Counted from the first letter of the stretch, positions 6,394 to 14,819 are shown. The stretch: DNA of 16,105 bases from DASZBX01 sp035943635 (GCA_035943635.1 DASZBX010000069.1:1-16105); one strand, 5' to 3'. Notes: a model not told the origin generated them from the sequence alone. Numbers and translations are program-made.

Positions 6394-7590
6394 CTATCGG
6401 GCCTTGACGGTGATCGCCCGCCGTCGGCGGGGGAAGATCGAGGCGCTCGGGCGAAACGGAGAGGTCTGCGGTGAGCCGCCGAGGTCGTAGGCGGCGAAGG
6501 GCAGTCCGGCGGCCTGGGCCACCCGGCCGGCGAGTTCGGCGGTCAGGCCCACTCCGGGCATCTGCGCGATCCGGAACCCGTCCCGGTCCAGGAACAACAC
6601 GCCGTTGCACCAGAGTTTCCGGCGCAGGCTCAGGGCTGTGGTGTTGCCCTGGTGCCATTCCTCGTACCAGACCACTTCGGCGACGGCTCGCCGTCTGGAC
6701 TCGCGCGGTTCGATTCGGTCCGGTCCGAGGTCGGCGACCGGCAGCCTGGTTTCAGTGCCGGTGGCGTCGGTGGCGATCAGAGCGGTGCCGTCCCAGCGCA
6801 ACGAGCCGTTTTGCCACCAGCCGCCCAGGACCTTCGCCTGGGCCGGCGACAGTTTCGCGGCATCCGGCCCGCTGCCGACCGCCGTCGCGTGACCGCGATC
6901 GGGCCGCACCGGCTCGCAGCCGCCGGTCCGCTCCCGGGAGCGGGTCTCGGCCACGGCGATCGGGCGCCCGGCCGCACCGCGGCCCGGGTCGAACCCGGTA
7001 TGGCCGCTGCGGGTGAAGCGCTCGGCGCCGACCGCGGCCTTCATCGCCTTCGCCCGGCGCACCGCGTCGCGCACCGGGGCCGGGGCCAGCGGGAAAAGCA
7101 GCGGTTGCACCAGTATCAGGAGCGCGGCGGGTGCCAGCGGCCACCACCACAGGGCGGCGAAGAACGCGTAATGCCCTGCGTCGGCATCGGGCGTCGAGTA
7201 ATCCCAGGCGTAGTCCGCGATCGACGCCCGCCAGTGCCAGAAGCTGGCCACCCACAGCAGGGCGAAGGCGACGAACACCAGAACCAGCGCGGACCGCCAG
7301 ATCACCAACCGTACCCGCCGGCGCAGCACCAGCACTTCCATGCCGTCCGCGACGGGCCGGGTCCGGCGCCACAGGTGGCCGGTGAACACCCAAATCCACA
7401 GGGGCACGGTCGGGATCATCCACAGGTTCCCGGGATCCTCGTCCGCATTCGTAGCCACCACCCCGAAGAAGACCCCCAGCGCGACCACCAGGCAAAGCAT
7501 CTGCGGTACCCACTGCCGCAGGGGAAAGCGCCCGCGACGATCCGTCCGACGCCCACCCTGATCCGGAGTGATTCCGAAGTCGAAACCCAC
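6394..7590 (-). CDS. Multi-pass membrane protein of unknown function
   Basis: I do not recognise this protein. From the GTG at 7588-7590 it would be 398 residues, beginning VGFDFGITPDQ. Clear hydrophobic segments are MLCLVVALGVFFGVVA, a second ending PLWIWVFTGHL, SALVLVFVAFALLWVASFW and FFAALWWWPLAPAALLILVQ, so about four helices fill the first half. The second half is hydrophilic, with a low-complexity Arg/Gly stretch and then a folded-looking part (LSPAQAKVLGGWWQNGSLRWDGTAL, ALSLRRKLWCNGVLF). That part has strands and a basic C-terminus (PRRRRAITVKAR), probably cytosolic. I chose this start because GCGGGGGC lies upstream; the frame stays open to a TTG at 7647, which would add 19 unlikely residues. 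It converges with the UPF0104-type gene. Nothing in the neighbourhood fixes its job. Confidence 0.7.
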   Translation of the reverse strand: MGFDFGITPDQGGRRTDRRGRFPLRQWVPQMLCLVVALGVFFGVVATNADEDPGNLWMIPTVPLWIWVFTGHLWRRTRPVADGMEVLVLRRRVRLVIWRSALVLVFVAFALLWVASFWHWRASIADYAWDYSTPDADAGHYAFFAALWWWPLAPAALLILVQPLLFPLAPAPVRDAVRRAKAMKAAVGAERFTRSGHTGFDPGRGAAGRPIAVAETRSRERTGGCEPVRPDRGHATAVGSGPDAAKLSPAQAKVLGGWWQNGSLRWDGTALIATDATGTETRLPVADLGPDRIEPRESRRRAVAEVVWYEEWHQGNTTALSLRRKLWCNGVLFLDRDGFRIAQMPGVGLTAELAGRVAQAAGLPFAAYDLGGSPQTSPFRPSASIFPRRRRAITVKAR

Positions 7591-7683
7591 GACAGCCCCC
7601 GCTACTCGACCTGCTCGACCTGTCCGAACCTGCGAATAGTACGGCAACTACCGCCGCCCAGGCCAGGGCGGCGGGACTGAAGC

Positions 7684-7713
7684 CTGGAGCCCGAGCACCT
7701 GCTCGGACTCCAG
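7684..7713 (-). terminator. 13-bp stem-loop downstream of the GH76 gene
   Basis: Arms 7684-7696 and 7701-7713 pair over 13 bases with a 4-base loop. The single irregular pair is a G-U wobble only in minus-strand RNA, so the hairpin is better as the terminator of the esterase-mannanase transcript, whose last stop is at 7870. The rest of 7591-7869 shows no convincing gene, only repeated GTCGACT-type words near 7811-7838. Confidence 0.5.
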
Positions 7714-7869
7714 ACGGTGGGGAAACGCGATCGCAGCTGGGCGACGGCACCTGGGATGCGGTTCCGGCGCAACCAACCGCCCAGGCGGACTCAACCGACG
7801 AAGTCGACTGGACCGTCTCGGTCGACTCGACGATCAACCGGGCCCACCAGCACGCCACGAACACGACCC

Positions 7870-9855
7870 CTAGTGGCCGGGTTGTGACCAGACCTGGTTG
7901 GCGCCGCCGTTGCAGTCCCAGAGCTCCACCTGCGTGCCGTTGGCCGTGGTGCCGCCGGGGTCGTCGATGCAGCGTCCGGAGGCCGGGTTGGCGTAGCCGC
8001 CGTTGAACGGCTGCCACACCTGGTTGGCGCCGCCGTTGCAGTCCCACAGGTCCAGGAGCGTCCCGTTGCCGGTGCCGGCGGCGTAGGCGTCGAGGCACTT
8101 GCCGTTGACCTGCAGGGTGCCGTCGGCGTTCGCGGTCCAGTTCTGGGCCGGGGTGCCGTTGCAGTCGTACAGGTCGACCTTGGTCCCGTCGGCGCTGGAA
8201 CCGGCGAGGTCGTCGAGGCACTTGCCGCCGATGCCGGACTTCACCGGGCCGGGGCCGACCGCGGGGCCGCTGCCGGCGGACCGCGATATCAGGGTGAACT
8301 TCTGATTGGCGCCGTTGTTCGGGTTCCACTGCTCGTACTGCGTCCCGCCGGAGGTGCTGCCGGCGGGGTCGTCGAGCGCGAGCTGGCTGTTGCGGTTGTA
8401 GAACGACCAGCTGCCGTCGGCGTTCTGCACCGGCAGCCACTGGTCGTTGCCGGCCCCGATGCTGCCGGCCGGCCACTGCACGAGCAGCGCGCCCGCCGCC
8501 CCGGACCGCCCGGAGACGTTCAGCAGCTGTCCGGTGCGGGCGTTCTGGATCTCGTAGTAGCCGTTGCTCTCCGGGACGAACTTCCAGGAGGCGCCGGAGT
8601 CGCCGGTGTCGGTGTTCTGCACGATCGGGGTGGCGTTCGTGCCGGAGTCGCCCTTCACTCCGAGAGACAGTCCGCTGGTGTCGTTCTTGATCTCGTACGT
8701 GCCGGAGAACGGTGAGGCGGCGGTGGACGGCAGATCCTCGAACAGGCCCACCATGCCTTCCATCTCGTACGCGTCCGGGTTGGTCTCGGTGGTCGGCTGG
8801 CTCCAGTTGTTCCAGGTCAGGCCGAGGTTGTCGCGTTCGCTCCAGGCCTGGGCGGCGTTGGAGTACAGGTAACCGGTGTAATTGGCGCAGGTGCCCAGGT
8901 CGGTGCACAGGTCGTCGATACCCTTGAACAGCCAGTACTGGTCGCTCGTGCCGCGGCCCCCGCCGTCCGACACGATCGGATGGGCGTTCATGAAGTAGCT
9001 CGCGGTCCGTTGTGCGTCGGCGGAGTATCCGCTGTCCCCGGTGGCCCGGTAGATGGCGTCGCCGGCCTCGATGAACAGGCCCGCGTTGTAGGCGTTGTCA
9101 GAGGTCTGCACGAAGTCGCCGTTGCCGGTGGGCCCGTTCGGGAAGGCGAGGCATTCGTTGACCTGGCCGGTCGAGTCGACCAGGGTGTTCTTTATCCATG
9201 AGTAGATCTGCACCGCCTTGGTCAGGTACGAGCTGTCGCCGGTGATCCGGTACAGCTCGACCCCGTTGAAGACCGCCGGCGCGCTGCTGAGCACGCACTT
9301 GCTGTACTCCGGGGTCATGTTCTCCCAGATGCCGCCGCCGCCGTTACCGTCCAAGCCGCGGTTGTACGTGTCATTCCACTGGGTCTCCGCGATGGTCAGC
9401 CAGGAGGTGTTTCCGGTGATCAGGTAGCCGCGCAGGGTCGCGTTCGTCATCCAGCCGAGGTCGTCGTTCCAGGTGTCGTACGAGGCCCAGTTCGTGCCGT
9501 CGTCGTTGAGGAAGGTGGTGACCAGGTTGTTGACGAGTGTCCAGTCGGCCGGGGAGTGGGTGCGCTGGTAGTCGTCCTCGGCTCCCGCGATGTCATAGCC
9601 CCCGATCCAGGTGCCGGCCCGCTCGTTGCCCTTGCTCAGGAGCTCGTCGGTGTAATACGTCCCGGCGGTGCCGTACGACCCGTAGGAGCCGCTGCCGTTC
9701 TGGACCAGGAAGGAGTTGTTCCAGTCCTGGAAGACGGTGCTGGGGTACGGCAGGGTGGCGGCGTTCGCCGGCGCGGCGGCGAGGGTGAACACGCCGGCTA
9801 CGGCCAGCAGGAGCGCCGAGCCGCCCGCGAACAGTTTCAGTCTTCTTCTTTTCAT
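7870..9855 (-). CDS. Secreted GH76 alpha-1,6-mannanase-like glycoside hydrolase with two beta-trefoil lectin domains
   Basis: The product is 661 residues. Residues 1-32 are a signal peptide (KRRR, hydrophobic core, APANAA). Residues about 35-380 match the GH76 fold: FQDWNNSFLVQNGSGSYGS, YTDELLSKGNERAGTWI, and WNDDLGWM with the Asp131-Asp132 pair expected to be catalytic, then GIWENM and NAYNAGLFIEAG. GH76 enzymes cut alpha-1,6-mannan backbones of fungal cell walls. Residues 385-523 form a first ricin-like trefoil of the less regular type (YEIKN, YYEIQNARTGQLLNV, NQKFTLI). Residues 540-657 form a second with QxW repeats (QNWTANADG, NQVWQPF, NQVWSQ). A Gly/Pro linker separates the two. It lies 62 bases downstream of the esterase gene, probably in one operon. 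No purine-rich ribosome site precedes the ATG (the upstream bases read GGCCCTGACCC), which is odd. Confidence 0.88.
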   Translation of the reverse strand: MKRRRLKLFAGGSALLLAVAGVFTLAAAPANAATLPYPSTVFQDWNNSFLVQNGSGSYGSYGTAGTYYTDELLSKGNERAGTWIGGYDIAGAEDDYQRTHSPADWTLVNNLVTTFLNDDGTNWASYDTWNDDLGWMTNATLRGYLITGNTSWLTIAETQWNDTYNRGLDGNGGGGIWENMTPEYSKCVLSSAPAVFNGVELYRITGDSSYLTKAVQIYSWIKNTLVDSTGQVNECLAFPNGPTGNGDFVQTSDNAYNAGLFIEAGDAIYRATGDSGYSADAQRTASYFMNAHPIVSDGGGRGTSDQYWLFKGIDDLCTDLGTCANYTGYLYSNAAQAWSERDNLGLTWNNWSQPTTETNPDAYEMEGMVGLFEDLPSTAASPFSGTYEIKNDTSGLSLGVKGDSGTNATPIVQNTDTGDSGASWKFVPESNGYYEIQNARTGQLLNVSGRSGAAGALLVQWPAGSIGAGNDQWLPVQNADGSWSFYNRNSQLALDDPAGSTSGGTQYEQWNPNNGANQKFTLISRSAGSGPAVGPGPVKSGIGGKCLDDLAGSSADGTKVDLYDCNGTPAQNWTANADGTLQVNGKCLDAYAAGTGNGTLLDLWDCNGGANQVWQPFNGGYANPASGRCIDDPGGTTANGTQVELWDCNGGANQVWSQPGH

Positions 9856-9917
9856 GGGTCAGGGCCAATCTTGTGGTGAGGGTGAAAGCGGATCTCGGAG
9901 GTCGGCTGTCGCGGTGC

Positions 9918-11477
9918 TCAGGCGGACAGAGTCCACACTTGGTTGGCGCCGCCGTTGCAGTCCCAGATCTCGAGCCGGGTTCCGTCTGTGGTGCTGGCCG
10001 CCGGGTCGTCCAGGCACTTGCCGGAGGCCGGGTTGACCAGCGTGTCGCCGACCGCGGTCCACTGCTGGTTGCCGCCGTTGTTGCAGTCCCACAGGTCCAG
10101 CAGCGCCCCGTTCGCGGTGGAGCCGCCGACGATGTCGAGGCACTTGCCGCCGTACTGCAAGGTGCCGCCGGTGTGGAGCCACTGCTGGTTGCCCCCGCCG
10201 TTGCAGCTCCACAGCTCGATCGTCGTGCCGTCGGCGGTCCCGCCGCCGGTGTCGTCCAGGCACTTGCCCGCGATGCCGGAGGTGACCGGCGTCGGCGTCG
10301 GCGGGGCCCACTTCTGGTTGGCGGCGCCGTTGCAGTCCCACAGTTCCAGCTGAGTGCCGTTCGTGGTCGAGCCGCCCGGGTCGTCCAGGCAGCGGCCGGA
10401 GGCCAGGTTCAGGTAGCCGCCGTCATAGGGCTGCCAGAGCTGGGCGCCGGAGCCGTTGCAGTCGTAGATCTGCGTCTTGGTGCCGTCGGCCGTGCCGCCC
10501 GCGGCCGCGTCCAGGCACTTGCCCATCACGCGCAGGGTGCTGTCGGTGTACGGGGTCCAGGTCTGGGCCGCGGTGTGGTTGCAGTCCCACAACTGCACCG
10601 GGGTGCCGTCCGCACTGTTCCCGCCGTTCAGGTCCAGGCACTTGCCGGCGATCCCGGAGGCCACCTCGGCGGACGGGCGTGCGGTCGGGGCGCCGAGCGA
10701 GGATGGCGCGCTGATCCAGCCCTGCGCGGCGGCGGCCTGGACGGCGGTGTTCCAGACGTCGCCCATCTTCGCGTAGCCCTCGTCGTTCGGGTGCAGCGCG
10801 TCGAACAGGTCGGCGGTGGTCAGGGCGCTGTGCATGTCGACCAGAGCGATGTGGTGGCCCGCGTTCGCCTGGGCCTGGACTATGCCGGGTATCGCCGCGT
10901 TGAACGCCGGTTCGTACTGCGCGACCTCGGTGTTCGTGGACACGATCAGGTTGGCCACCAGCAGGGTCGCGGTCGGGTCGTCGTTCTCGATCTGGGTGAT
11001 CAGGGAGTTGAGCCGGGCCGGGGCGGTGGAGACCTGGTAGTCCTGGCCCATGTCGTTGGTGCCGATCATCAGGGTGATGACGTTCGGCTTGTAGGCGGCC
11101 AGCGAGTTGTCGATGATCCCGGCGATCTGGTCGATCCGCCAGCCGGAGTGGCCCTCGTTGTCCGGGTCCGCCATGGTGCCGCCCTGGGCCGATCCGACGA
11201 GGTCCAAGGGGTGGCCCTCGCCGGTCAGGTCGTTGAACAGTTCTTCGCGGTAGCCGTTCCCCGTCGTGCTCTGGTATCCGTAGGTGATCGAGTCGCCCAC
11301 TGGTTCCAGCCGCAGTGCGGCGGTCTGCACCGGGCTGACGGCGGCGGACTGGGCGTGCACCGACGACTGCGTTCCCGTCGTCGGCTGCGGCGGTGTGGCC
11401 AGGGCAGGTGAGGCAGCCCAGGCCGCGCCCACGGCGACGGCGACGGCCAGCACGGGCACCGCGGCTTTCTTCTTCAT
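9918..11477 (-). CDS. Secreted SGNH/GDSL esterase (XynB/CE3-like) with two ricin-type lectin domains
   Basis: The product is 519 residues. A signal peptide covers residues 1-28 (MKKKAAVPVLAVAV...SPALA). The SGNH domain (about 55-250) shows GDSITYGY (Ser63), GYREELF, DLVGSAQGGTMADPDNEGHS, GWRIDQI, GTNDM (Asn141) and DALHP (Asp226, His229), so the catalytic residues are complete. The pattern is that of CE3/XynB-like carbohydrate acetylesterases, which remove acetyl groups from xylan. Two beta-trefoils follow (about 274-390 and 400-517), each with KCLD and QxW repeats (AQTW, AQLW, NQKW, NQQW, NQQW, NQVW), joined by PPTPTP. GAGAAGG lies 6 bases upstream of the ATG. It is the first gene of the pair with the GH76 mannanase. 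The esterase fold is certain; xylan as substrate is inferred from family and neighbours. Confidence 0.9.
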   Translation of the reverse strand: MKKKAAVPVLAVAVAVGAAWAASPALATPPQPTTGTQSSVHAQSAAVSPVQTAALRLEPVGDSITYGYQSTTGNGYREELFNDLTGEGHPLDLVGSAQGGTMADPDNEGHSGWRIDQIAGIIDNSLAAYKPNVITLMIGTNDMGQDYQVSTAPARLNSLITQIENDDPTATLLVANLIVSTNTEVAQYEPAFNAAIPGIVQAQANAGHHIALVDMHSALTTADLFDALHPNDEGYAKMGDVWNTAVQAAAAQGWISAPSSLGAPTARPSAEVASGIAGKCLDLNGGNSADGTPVQLWDCNHTAAQTWTPYTDSTLRVMGKCLDAAAGGTADGTKTQIYDCNGSGAQLWQPYDGGYLNLASGRCLDDPGGSTTNGTQLELWDCNGAANQKWAPPTPTPVTSGIAGKCLDDTGGGTADGTTIELWSCNGGGNQQWLHTGGTLQYGGKCLDIVGGSTANGALLDLWDCNNGGNQQWTAVGDTLVNPASGKCLDDPAASTTDGTRLEIWDCNGGANQVWTLSA

Positions 11478-12208
11478 GTCGGACCTTCTCGTGGTGGAGG
11501 GGAGCGTGCATCGCGATCAGGGGATACGGGCCGAGGGCGTCCGGGTACCAGTCGTCCGTCGTCGAGAGCAGGGCGGCCGGGCCCCGGGCCGGGCGAGGGT
11601 CAGCGCAGGTCTGTGACGACGACTACGGGAGCGGCGCGCCGGCCGGGAAGGACACCGACCGCGGCAGAACGCGCGGCACCGGGCACAGGAGAGTAAGACG
11701 GCGCAGGTTGTCGAACCTTGATCACTGCTGTGGCCTTTCCAGGCATCCAGCCCTCAGAACACCGATCGACTGCGCCAAGACGACCATGTGCGACTTCCCC
11801 GCGAGGAAGACAGGGTTGTTCGTTCGTATTCGAAAATGTTTGCAACTGTAATGCATTCAGTCACTTGGGCCGCGTCCTGTCAAGGGCCCGTAACACCTGC
11901 TTCATTCTCTCGTACGACGAGCAGCGAAGGCGGGTCCAGCCGGTAAACCTCATTGCCACAGTTGGTTGCGGTACGTGGCAGAGTGTTACCAGTTGTAGTC
12001 GCAGTACTTCGTCTCGCGAGTGACGCGGGCGTCAACGTGCGTCAGTGGTTGCCAGTCGGCTTCCAGGGTGGTGGATCGCTTGGCAGCGCCGGTTTCGAGT
12101 GGATCAATACCAGACAGCTATCAACTTTTTCCACCGTATTGCGAAGGCCTCTCAGCGGCCCACGGCGCGATCGGCCCGCGGATGCCCACCACCCTGAAGG
12201 AAACAACC
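11478..12208. other. 731-base divergent intergenic region
   Basis: It separates the esterase gene (minus) from the small secreted ORF (plus) and must hold both promoters. No open frame in it resembles a protein; the 81-residue minus frame from TTG 11845 has no ribosome site or domain. An AT-richer island at 11816-11860 contains TTCGTATTCGAA (11823-11834) and is a candidate promoter zone for the esterase operon. A palindrome TGACGC-GG-GCGTCA (12021-12034) directly follows CTCGCGAG (12013-12020); either could be an operator, but neither matches a site I know. Confidence 0.45.
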
Positions 12209-12511
12209 ATGGCCTCGGTTCATCGGCGAAAACTCTGGCATAAGACGACCACCGCCCTCCTCGCCTTGCTCGGTTCCGTGCTCTACGTCGTGAGCGGGGC
12301 CCCGGCGCCGGCCGCCGGAGCCTCGACCACCATCTCCGTGAACGGCACCAGTGCCGACGGTCACCTCCACGTGTATCTCGACCAGGCCGGCACCGCAGAG
12401 CTCTACGGCCGGGCCGGCACCCAAACCAGGCTCCGGGCATCGAAGTGCGCGGTGTGCTGGAGCGTCAACTGGTCGCCCGCCTGCGCACCGGCCGGGCGTT
12501 GTGCGCTCTGA
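12209..12511 (+). CDS. Small secreted protein, possible remnant of an exported enzyme
   Basis: A 100-residue frame starts at an ATG preceded by GAAGGAAA at a good distance, so translation is likely. Residues 1-38 are a convincing signal peptide (HRRKLWHK, then TTALLALLGSVLYVVSG, then APAPAAGA). The mature part opens with STTISVNGTSADG, which resembles the first strand of secreted actinobacterial glycoside hydrolases, and then becomes Arg/Cys-rich (LYGRAGTQTRLRASKCAVCW) without any fold I recognise. It ends soon after. Either it is a genuine small secreted peptide with four cysteines, or the 5' end of a lost hydrolase gene fused to unrelated sequence. A strong hairpin 57 bases after the stop marks the transcript end. 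Confidence 0.5.
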   Translation: MASVHRRKLWHKTTTALLALLGSVLYVVSGAPAPAAGASTTISVNGTSADGHLHVYLDQAGTAELYGRAGTQTRLRASKCAVCWSVNWSPACAPAGRCAL

Positions 12512-12567
12512 CGTGCAAACCAAGACGTGGGCGCAGTCGACTTCGAACGCCCACGCCAAGATCGGGA

Positions 12568-12611
12568 CACGGTTCTGGCCCCACCGCGACCGCGATGGGG
12601 CCAGAACCGTG
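12568..12611. terminator. Perfect 16-bp inverted repeat, bidirectional terminator
   Basis: Arms CACGGTTCTGGCCCCA (12568-12583) and its exact complement (12596-12611) flank a 12-base loop. It lies between the stop of the small secreted ORF (12511, plus) and the stop of the GH54 gene (12632, minus), the expected place for a terminator serving both strands. There is no T-run, as is common in actinobacteria. Confidence 0.75.
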
Positions 12612-12631
12612 ACTTCGCTGACCTTCTGCTG

Positions 12632-14485
12632 TCAGCTCAGGGTGAATTGCTGGGCTGGGCTGCCGTTGCAGGTGTAGATCTGTAGTTGCGTGCTGTTGGC
12701 GGTGTTATCGGCCGGATCGTCCAGGCACAGGCCGGATTGGGGGTTTTGCAGGGAGCCGTTGGCTTGCTGGACCCATTTCTGGTTGGCGCCGCCGTTGCAG
12801 TCCCAGAGTTCGACTTTGGTGCCGACTGCGGTGGCGCCGCCGGTGATGTCCAGGCAGCGGCCGAGGGTTTGCAGGGAGCCGTTGGAGTTGTGGTACCAGT
12901 GCTGGTCGATGGCGTAGGACTGGCAGGTGTAGAGGTCCGCGGCGGTGCCGTTGGCGCCGGTGTCGGCGCCGTTCACGTCGACGCACTGGCCGCCGGGTGC
13001 GTCGATCATGCCACCGCCGTTGACGGCGTATGCCTGGGCCGGGGTGCCGTTGCAGGTGTAGATCTGCAGTTGCGTGCCGGCCGGGGCGTTGCCGCCCGGG
13101 TCGTCCAGGCACAGGCCGGACTGGGGGTTTTGCAGCGAGCCGTTGGCTTGCTGGACCCATTTCTGGTTGGCGCCGCCGTTGCAGTCCCAGAGTTCGACTT
13201 TGCTGCCGGCCGTGGTGGCGCCGCCGGTGATGTCCAGGCAGCGGCCGAGGGTTTCGAGGGAGTTGTCGGAGTTGTGGGTCCAGTGTTCGTCGATGGAGGA
13301 GGACTGGCAGGTCCACAGGTCCACCGCCGCGCCGTCGTTGCCGCTGTCGGGGCCGTTGACGTCCAGGCACTGGCCGCCGGGGCCGGTGATGGTTCCGGCG
13401 GGCGGGGCGCCGCCGCCGGTCACGCCGGAGTAGCCGACCGAGGTGATGTCGGCCTGGACGGCGGCGTCGGCGGCGTCGGTGGGGTAGCCGGCGGTCATCA
13501 CGCCTTCGAAGAACGAGCCGACCGCGTTGTTGTCACCGCCTCCGCCGGTGCCCAGCACGATCCCGCCTTCCAGGTGCATGGGTGCGTATCCGTTGGGGAG
13601 TTTGCCGTTCCAGTAGGTCGTCAGGGCGCCGGACTGTGCGTTGCCGCCTTCGAGTTCGAAGGTCGTTTGTCCGTTGTTTTTCACGACCGCGGTGACGAAG
13701 GGGGTGTTGTTGCCGGTGTTGTTGGGGTTGGGGCCGTTTCCGCCGAGGTATTGGCCGTTCTCCATGTCGTCTTCGACCCACGGTCCGCTGCCGGCGCAGG
13801 GGGAGGAGCCGCAGTAGGTGGTGATGTTCAGGGCGTCCATGTGGGAGCCGCCGTTGTCGCGCAGGTTGGTCTCGACGTTGCCGAAGTCGAAGCAGCAGCC
13901 GGAGTTGACGTGGGTGCCGCTGGTCACCATGTAGGTGCCTTCGGGCTGGGCGTTGACCGCGGTTCCGGTGGCGGCGTCGTTGCGGTATCCGGTCTGTCCG
14001 GGGATGTAGAGGCCGTAGACCTCGTGGCCGCCGGCTATGACCGGTAGTGCGGAGGCGTTGGAGCCGGAGTCTTGTCCGAAGGTGAACCCGGGTGCGGTGC
14101 CGGGGCCCTCGATGGTGAGGTTGTTTCCTTTGGGTGACTGGTCGTAGAGCTCGGTGATGACGCAGGTGGTGTGTGCGCAGAAGGTGTCCTGCTGTGCGGC
14201 GTTGGCGTATCCGCCGGCGGCGAGCAGGCCGACGTCGGTCGTGGTGCCGTCTGAGGTGCGTTTGACCTGATAGAGCGGTCCGTTGTAGGCGGAGTACAGT
14301 GCGCGCACGGTGCTGTAGGCCGCGACGCAGGGCGTGCTGGCCGCGCCGTAGATGTCGCACGGTCCCGACCCGGTGGCGGCCTGTGCGGTGGCCGGCCCCG
14401 CGAACATGCCGAATCCGGCTACCGCCAGCGCGGCGACTGCGATCAGTAGTCTTCGGAAACGACGGAAACGATCAGGAAGGATCAT
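12632..14485 (-). CDS. Secreted GH54 alpha-L-arabinofuranosidase with two ricin-type lectin domains
   Basis: The product is 617 residues. A signal peptide covers residues 1-37 (FRRFRRLL...ATAQAA). The catalytic domain (about 38-354) matches the ArabFuran-catal/GH54 family: GPCDIYGAASTPCVAAYSTV, RALYSAYNGPLYQVKR, YDQSPKGNNLT, NSGCCFDFGN with the vicinal cysteines 197-198, WVEDDMENGQY (Glu242, expected nucleophile) and GGGGDNN (Asp318, expected acid/base), then FFEGVMTAGYPTD. It should release arabinofuranosyl side groups from arabinoxylan or arabinan. Fungal GH54 enzymes end in a CBM42 domain; this one instead has two beta-trefoils (about 365-488 and 494-617) of about 128 residues, nearly identical in part. 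The ribosome site is weak (ACGGATG, well upstream). A LacI-type palindrome lies 75-90 bases upstream of the start. Confidence 0.92.
   Translation of the reverse strand: MILPDRFRRFRRLLIAVAALAVAGFGMFAGPATAQAATGSGPCDIYGAASTPCVAAYSTVRALYSAYNGPLYQVKRTSDGTTTDVGLLAAGGYANAAQQDTFCAHTTCVITELYDQSPKGNNLTIEGPGTAPGFTFGQDSGSNASALPVIAGGHEVYGLYIPGQTGYRNDAATGTAVNAQPEGTYMVTSGTHVNSGCCFDFGNVETNLRDNGGSHMDALNITTYCGSSPCAGSGPWVEDDMENGQYLGGNGPNPNNTGNNTPFVTAVVKNNGQTTFELEGGNAQSGALTTYWNGKLPNGYAPMHLEGGIVLGTGGGGDNNAVGSFFEGVMTAGYPTDAADAAVQADITSVGYSGVTGGGAPPAGTITGPGGQCLDVNGPDSGNDGAAVDLWTCQSSSIDEHWTHNSDNSLETLGRCLDITGGATTAGSKVELWDCNGGANQKWVQQANGSLQNPQSGLCLDDPGGNAPAGTQLQIYTCNGTPAQAYAVNGGGMIDAPGGQCVDVNGADTGANGTAADLYTCQSYAIDQHWYHNSNGSLQTLGRCLDITGGATAVGTKVELWDCNGGANQKWVQQANGSLQNPQSGLCLDDPADNTANSTQLQIYTCNGSPAQQFTLS
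12721..13250 (-). repeat. 384-base-period duplication inside the GH54 gene (two lectin domains)
   Basis: The stretch starting at 12721 recurs at 13105, offset 384 bases (128 codons). About 145 bases differ at only about ten positions, including silent sites, and similarity fades outside that core. The period equals one beta-trefoil, so the second lectin domain is an in-frame copy of the first, recently duplicated or homogenised. Confidence 0.85.
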
Positions 14486-14559
14486 TTACGAACACATCCG
14501 TTCTTGGTTGTGTGTGCTTAAAAGTTGGAAATAGTGCTCCATGGGAAGGTGCTCCCGAT

Positions 14560-14575
14560 TGACAGCGTTGTCAAT
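14560..14575. promoter_or_regulatory. LacI-family-type operator candidate upstream of GH54
   Basis: TTGACAGCGTTGTCAA is a 16-base palindrome with one mismatch and a central CG, the usual form of LacI/GalR-family operators that control sugar-use genes. It lies 75 bases upstream of the GH54 start codon and contains a -35-like TTGACA on both strands. No LacI gene is in the window. Confidence 0.5.
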
Positions 14576-14819
14576 ACGAAATTCTCACCGCGTCCGCCCG
14601 ACTCTGGATGCGCTACCGCAAACGGCAGCAGTAGAGGGCCCGTCTGGGATCTGGGCCAGGTGGCTCGGCGGAGGGCTGTGCATCCGAGTGGTCGATCCGC
14701 GTGGAGAGGCGTCGGTACGGTGGCCCGAACGGTCGGCCCGGGCATCGGACTCGACGGCGACGGCGCGTGGGTCCGGGTGACGTGTGAGGCACACGATGAC
14801 CCGGGACAGGAACCGCTAG

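Noticed and set aside
6357..6400. tRNA-like words (GTGTAGCGGATGGCAT and ATCGAATCCCGG) between convergent genes, possibly a tRNA remnant or attachment site
   Set aside because: The T-arm cannot pair (TCGTG against CCCGG), there is no anticodon arm and no acceptor stem, and part of it lies in the next gene's 3' end.
7564..7581. Near copy of the left end of the MITE-like element (GGAGTGATTCCGAA)
   Set aside because: It lies inside the start of a coding region, has no inverted partner nearby, and the match is short.
6752..8908. Very long minus-strand open frame of 718 codons
   Set aside because: It overlaps the GH76 and membrane-protein genes in another frame and consists of Arg/Pro/Gly-rich sequence; a shadow caused by high GC.
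11600..11845. 81-residue minus-strand frame upstream of the esterase gene
   Set aside because: TTG start, no ribosome-binding site, no recognisable domain; the region is better explained as promoter and leader.
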